A stretch of 64,000 nt of DNA from Lentilactobacillus buchneri (GTDB lineage Bacteria > Bacillota > Bacilli > Lactobacillales > Lactobacillaceae). A program made the position numbers and the translations under genes. Under the pieces are notes generated by a model. It did no database searches, had not been told where the DNA came from, and saw nothing but the letters and a program-made list of their open reading frames with translations. Each line of letters begins with the position of its first letter. Positions within the stretch are counted from its first letter, which is position 1. Of this stretch, positions 62,567-64,000 are shown one piece after another. The stretch is from positions 1,240,001 to 1,304,000 of the forward strand of contig NZ_CP073066.1 of the NCBI RefSeq assembly GCF_018314255.1, written 5' to 3'.

Positions 62567-63634
62567 ATGAAAAAATTCTGGAAAACACTTTTACTGATTG
62601 GTTCCGGTCTATTACTCGTTGTCGGTGCATATGTGGCATACGTTTATCTGACGTATCACCGGGTGCCCGACAACGTTAAACTCAAACCGGTTAACCGGAA
62701 CTCGCAAATTTTACAGACAAATCACCCCTACAAGGCGATGACCTTTAATATTGGCTATGCCGCCTATCCGGATAATTATTCTTTCTTCATGGATGGCGGC
62801 AAATATTCGCGGGCATTTAGTAAATTCTCTGTCTTGAATGACCTCAACGGCATTTATCAAGCTGTCAAACAAGAAGATCCGGCCTTGATGTTCTTCCAAG
62901 AAGTCGATACCGACGGTGACCGTTCATTTCACGTGAATGAAGTCCAGTGGCTAAGGGATCGGATGAATGGTTATTCGAGCGTCTATGCCCAAAACTATAA
63001 TTCGGCCTACCTGTTTTATCCGCTCACCCGGCCAATCGGGAAAGCCAAATCGGGATTGTTGACCCTTGCTCAAGCTAAGATTGCAGATAGTACCCGATAC
63101 CAGCTGCCAATTGATACCGATTTTAATAAATTCATGGACTTGGACCGGGCAATTTCGGTGACCCATATCCCAGTGGCCAATGGGCATCAGTTGGCGGTTA
63201 TCAACCTACATCTCTCAGCCTTTACCAAGAATGCCAAGGTAAGAAAAGCTCAGATCAATAAGTTATTCGCCAAAATGACTACTGAGCAGCAGGCAGGCAA
63301 CTACGTCATTGTTGCCGGAGACTATAACCATGATATGTTGGGTAATAGCCCGGCCGTCTTTGAAACGACCAGTAAACCGATGAATTGGACGCACCCGTTC
63401 CCGGCTGATCAATTGCCAAAAGGATTTAGAATTGCCAAGCAGGGATTAGCCCAGGCAAAAGTGCCTTCAGTGCGGGCAAATGGGACACCGTATCATCCAG
63501 GAAAGACCTTTACGTCGATAATTGATGGCTTCATCGTTTCAGACAACGTGCAGGTTAATCGGGTTCATGTCAAATCGTTAGGGTTCAAAAATTCTGATCA
63601 TAATCCGGAAGTCATGGATTTTAAACTAAAATAA
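62567..63634 (+). CDS. Membrane-anchored endonuclease/exonuclease/phosphatase-family protein
   Basis: 355 residues. One N-terminal transmembrane anchor (LLLIGSGLLLVVGAYVAYVYL) puts the enzyme outside the cell. EEP-fold motifs are MTFNIGYAAYPD, MFFQEVDTDGD (metal-binding Glu), INLHLSAFTK, VAGDYNHDMLG and the C-terminal SDHNPEVMDF with the catalytic Asp-His. It could cleave DNA or phosphoesters in phospholipid head groups or sugar phosphates. GGAGGG lies before ATG 62567. Divergent from the secreted histidine phosphatase; a shared role in external phosphate gain is inference. Confidence 0.88.
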   Translation: MKKFWKTLLLIGSGLLLVVGAYVAYVYLTYHRVPDNVKLKPVNRNSQILQTNHPYKAMTFNIGYAAYPDNYSFFMDGGKYSRAFSKFSVLNDLNGIYQAVKQEDPALMFFQEVDTDGDRSFHVNEVQWLRDRMNGYSSVYAQNYNSAYLFYPLTRPIGKAKSGLLTLAQAKIADSTRYQLPIDTDFNKFMDLDRAISVTHIPVANGHQLAVINLHLSAFTKNAKVRKAQINKLFAKMTTEQQAGNYVIVAGDYNHDMLGNSPAVFETTSKPMNWTHPFPADQLPKGFRIAKQGLAQAKVPSVRANGTPYHPGKTFTSIIDGFIVSDNVQVNRVHVKSLGFKNSDHNPEVMDFKLK

Positions 63635-63706
63635 CCAATCAGATATGGAATACTGCAGATTTGATGTCATAATGAATTTAAGTGCGGACGGCACTTTTGA
63701 ATCCTA

Positions 63707-63853
63707 ATGATTGGGGGAATCAATATAGGGATTTTTCACGTTGGCGATTTTATCTTTGTCGTGATTACTTTTATCATCGTCATTGCGATCGCAGTCGTCC
63801 TAGTATACTTTGGGGTGAAAGCATATAAAGCCTTTATGAGGCATGGTCAATAA
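63707..63853 (+). CDS. Small single-helix membrane protein
   Basis: 48 residues: a short MIGGINIGIFHVGDF then a hydrophobic FVVITFIIVIAIAVVLVYFG and a basic KAYKAFMRHGQ tail, positive-inside. No clear Shine-Dalgarno precedes the ATG, so the exact start is unsure. A terminator follows. Confidence 0.45.
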   Translation: MIGGINIGIFHVGDFIFVVITFIIVIAIAVVLVYFGVKAYKAFMRHGQ

Positions 63854-63865
63854 GAATGGATATAA

Positions 63866-63903
63866 AAAAGGCACGAATCTCAAATTGGGATTCGTGCCTT
63901 TTG
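63866..63903. terminator. Bidirectional terminator near the right edge
   Basis: AAAAGGCACGAATC pairs with GATTCGTGCCTTTT across the loop. Confidence 0.85.
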
Positions 63904-63923
63904 CTTTATTGAATAATGCTATT

Positions 63924-64000
63924 TTACCAGCCAATTTTACCTGTATCCTTGGGAATGGTAACCTCACCATTTTCAACTGCGGTAAACGCGTCGTCAAGCA
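63924..64000 (-). CDS. C-terminal end of a minus-strand gene (partial)
   Basis: The last 24 codons of a gene running off the window: LDDAFTAVENGEVTIPKDTG then KIGW and stop. The 5' part lies beyond position 64000. The tail looks like that of a solute-binding or other exported protein, but this is too short to name. The terminator at 63866 fits its 3' end. Confidence 0.55.
   Translation of the reverse strand, partial: LDDAFTAVENGEVTIPKDTGKIGW

Noticed and set aside
62930..62945. Sequence CATTTCACGTGAATG resembling parS inside the EEP-family gene
   Set aside because: It shares only the central 11 bases (TTTCACGTGAA) of the 16-mer; both outer arms differ from the consensus.
1..64000. CRISPR arrays, tRNA or rRNA genes, prophage genes
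   Set aside because: No regularly spaced repeats, no cloverleaf with CCA end or anticodon arm, no 16S/23S segments and no phage structural genes were seen.

Overview
The window is the replication-origin region of a low-to-moderate-GC Gram-positive chromosome. The conserved block is dnaA-dnaN-yaaA-recF-gyrB-gyrA on the minus strand and rpmH-rnpA-yidC on the plus strand, flanking two clusters of DnaA boxes. Pyruvate oxidase, TPP- and T-box-type RNA leaders, ECF vitamin uptake, DUF5776/SLAP-like surface modules and an ISL3-family insertion sequence all point to Lactobacillaceae. A heterofermentative Lentilactobacillus-like species is my best guess (inference; no species-level marker was examined).

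Layout. 1-9.7 kb: replication and gyrase genes with oriC on both sides of dnaA. 9.5-21.1 kb: rpmH, rnpA, yidC, khpB/jag, mnmE and mnmG, interrupted by an accessory island (glycerate kinase, DJ-1-like protein with ArsR regulator, two oxidoreductases, CDF transporter). 21.2-29.6 kb: Bcr/CflA efflux gene with an ISL3-type IS just upstream, lepB, a phosphoglycerate-mutase-like enzyme, kptA, a zinc-ribbon peptide, a secreted protein, and a TPP-riboswitch operon for thiamine-pyrimidine salvage. 29.6-34.9 kb: aromatic amino-acid control region, with trpE-trpG behind a Trp T-box on the minus strand and DAHP synthase plus aroB on the plus strand behind an aromatic-rich leader peptide and a terminator/antiterminator pair. 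35-42.3 kb: an atypical OmpR-type regulator facing a pstSCAB1B2-phoU operon. 42.4-49.1 kb: oxidoreductase, MFS permease, a PTS EIIC lacking its IIB domain, pyruvate oxidase. 49.3-64 kb: secreted and surface proteins (including a PAP2 phosphatase fused to an autotransporter-type beta-strand repeat and a large adhesin), brnQ behind a Val T-box, an antiporter, nucleoside deoxyribosyltransferase, a second Bcr/CflA gene with a 3' frameshift, a secreted histidine phosphatase and an endonuclease/exonuclease/phosphatase-family protein.

Regulation is unusually rich in RNA: three T-boxes whose specifier loops align with one another (Trp TGG, Val GTA, Met ATG), one TPP riboswitch and one apparent ribosome-mediated attenuator. 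At least six parS or parS-like 16-mers are spread over the first 51 kb, although no parA/parB genes lie in the window. Two families of dispersed intergenic palindromic repeats each occur as inverted copies; one copy lies between the trp T-box terminator and trpE, another between pstS and pstC.

The item I find most worth testing is the 17-residue leader peptide (Phe-Tyr-Tyr-Tyr-Trp-Phe) before the DAHP synthase gene, because classical leader-peptide attenuation is uncommon in lactobacilli, where T-boxes usually do this job. All family names are from my own reading of the translations; no database search was run.
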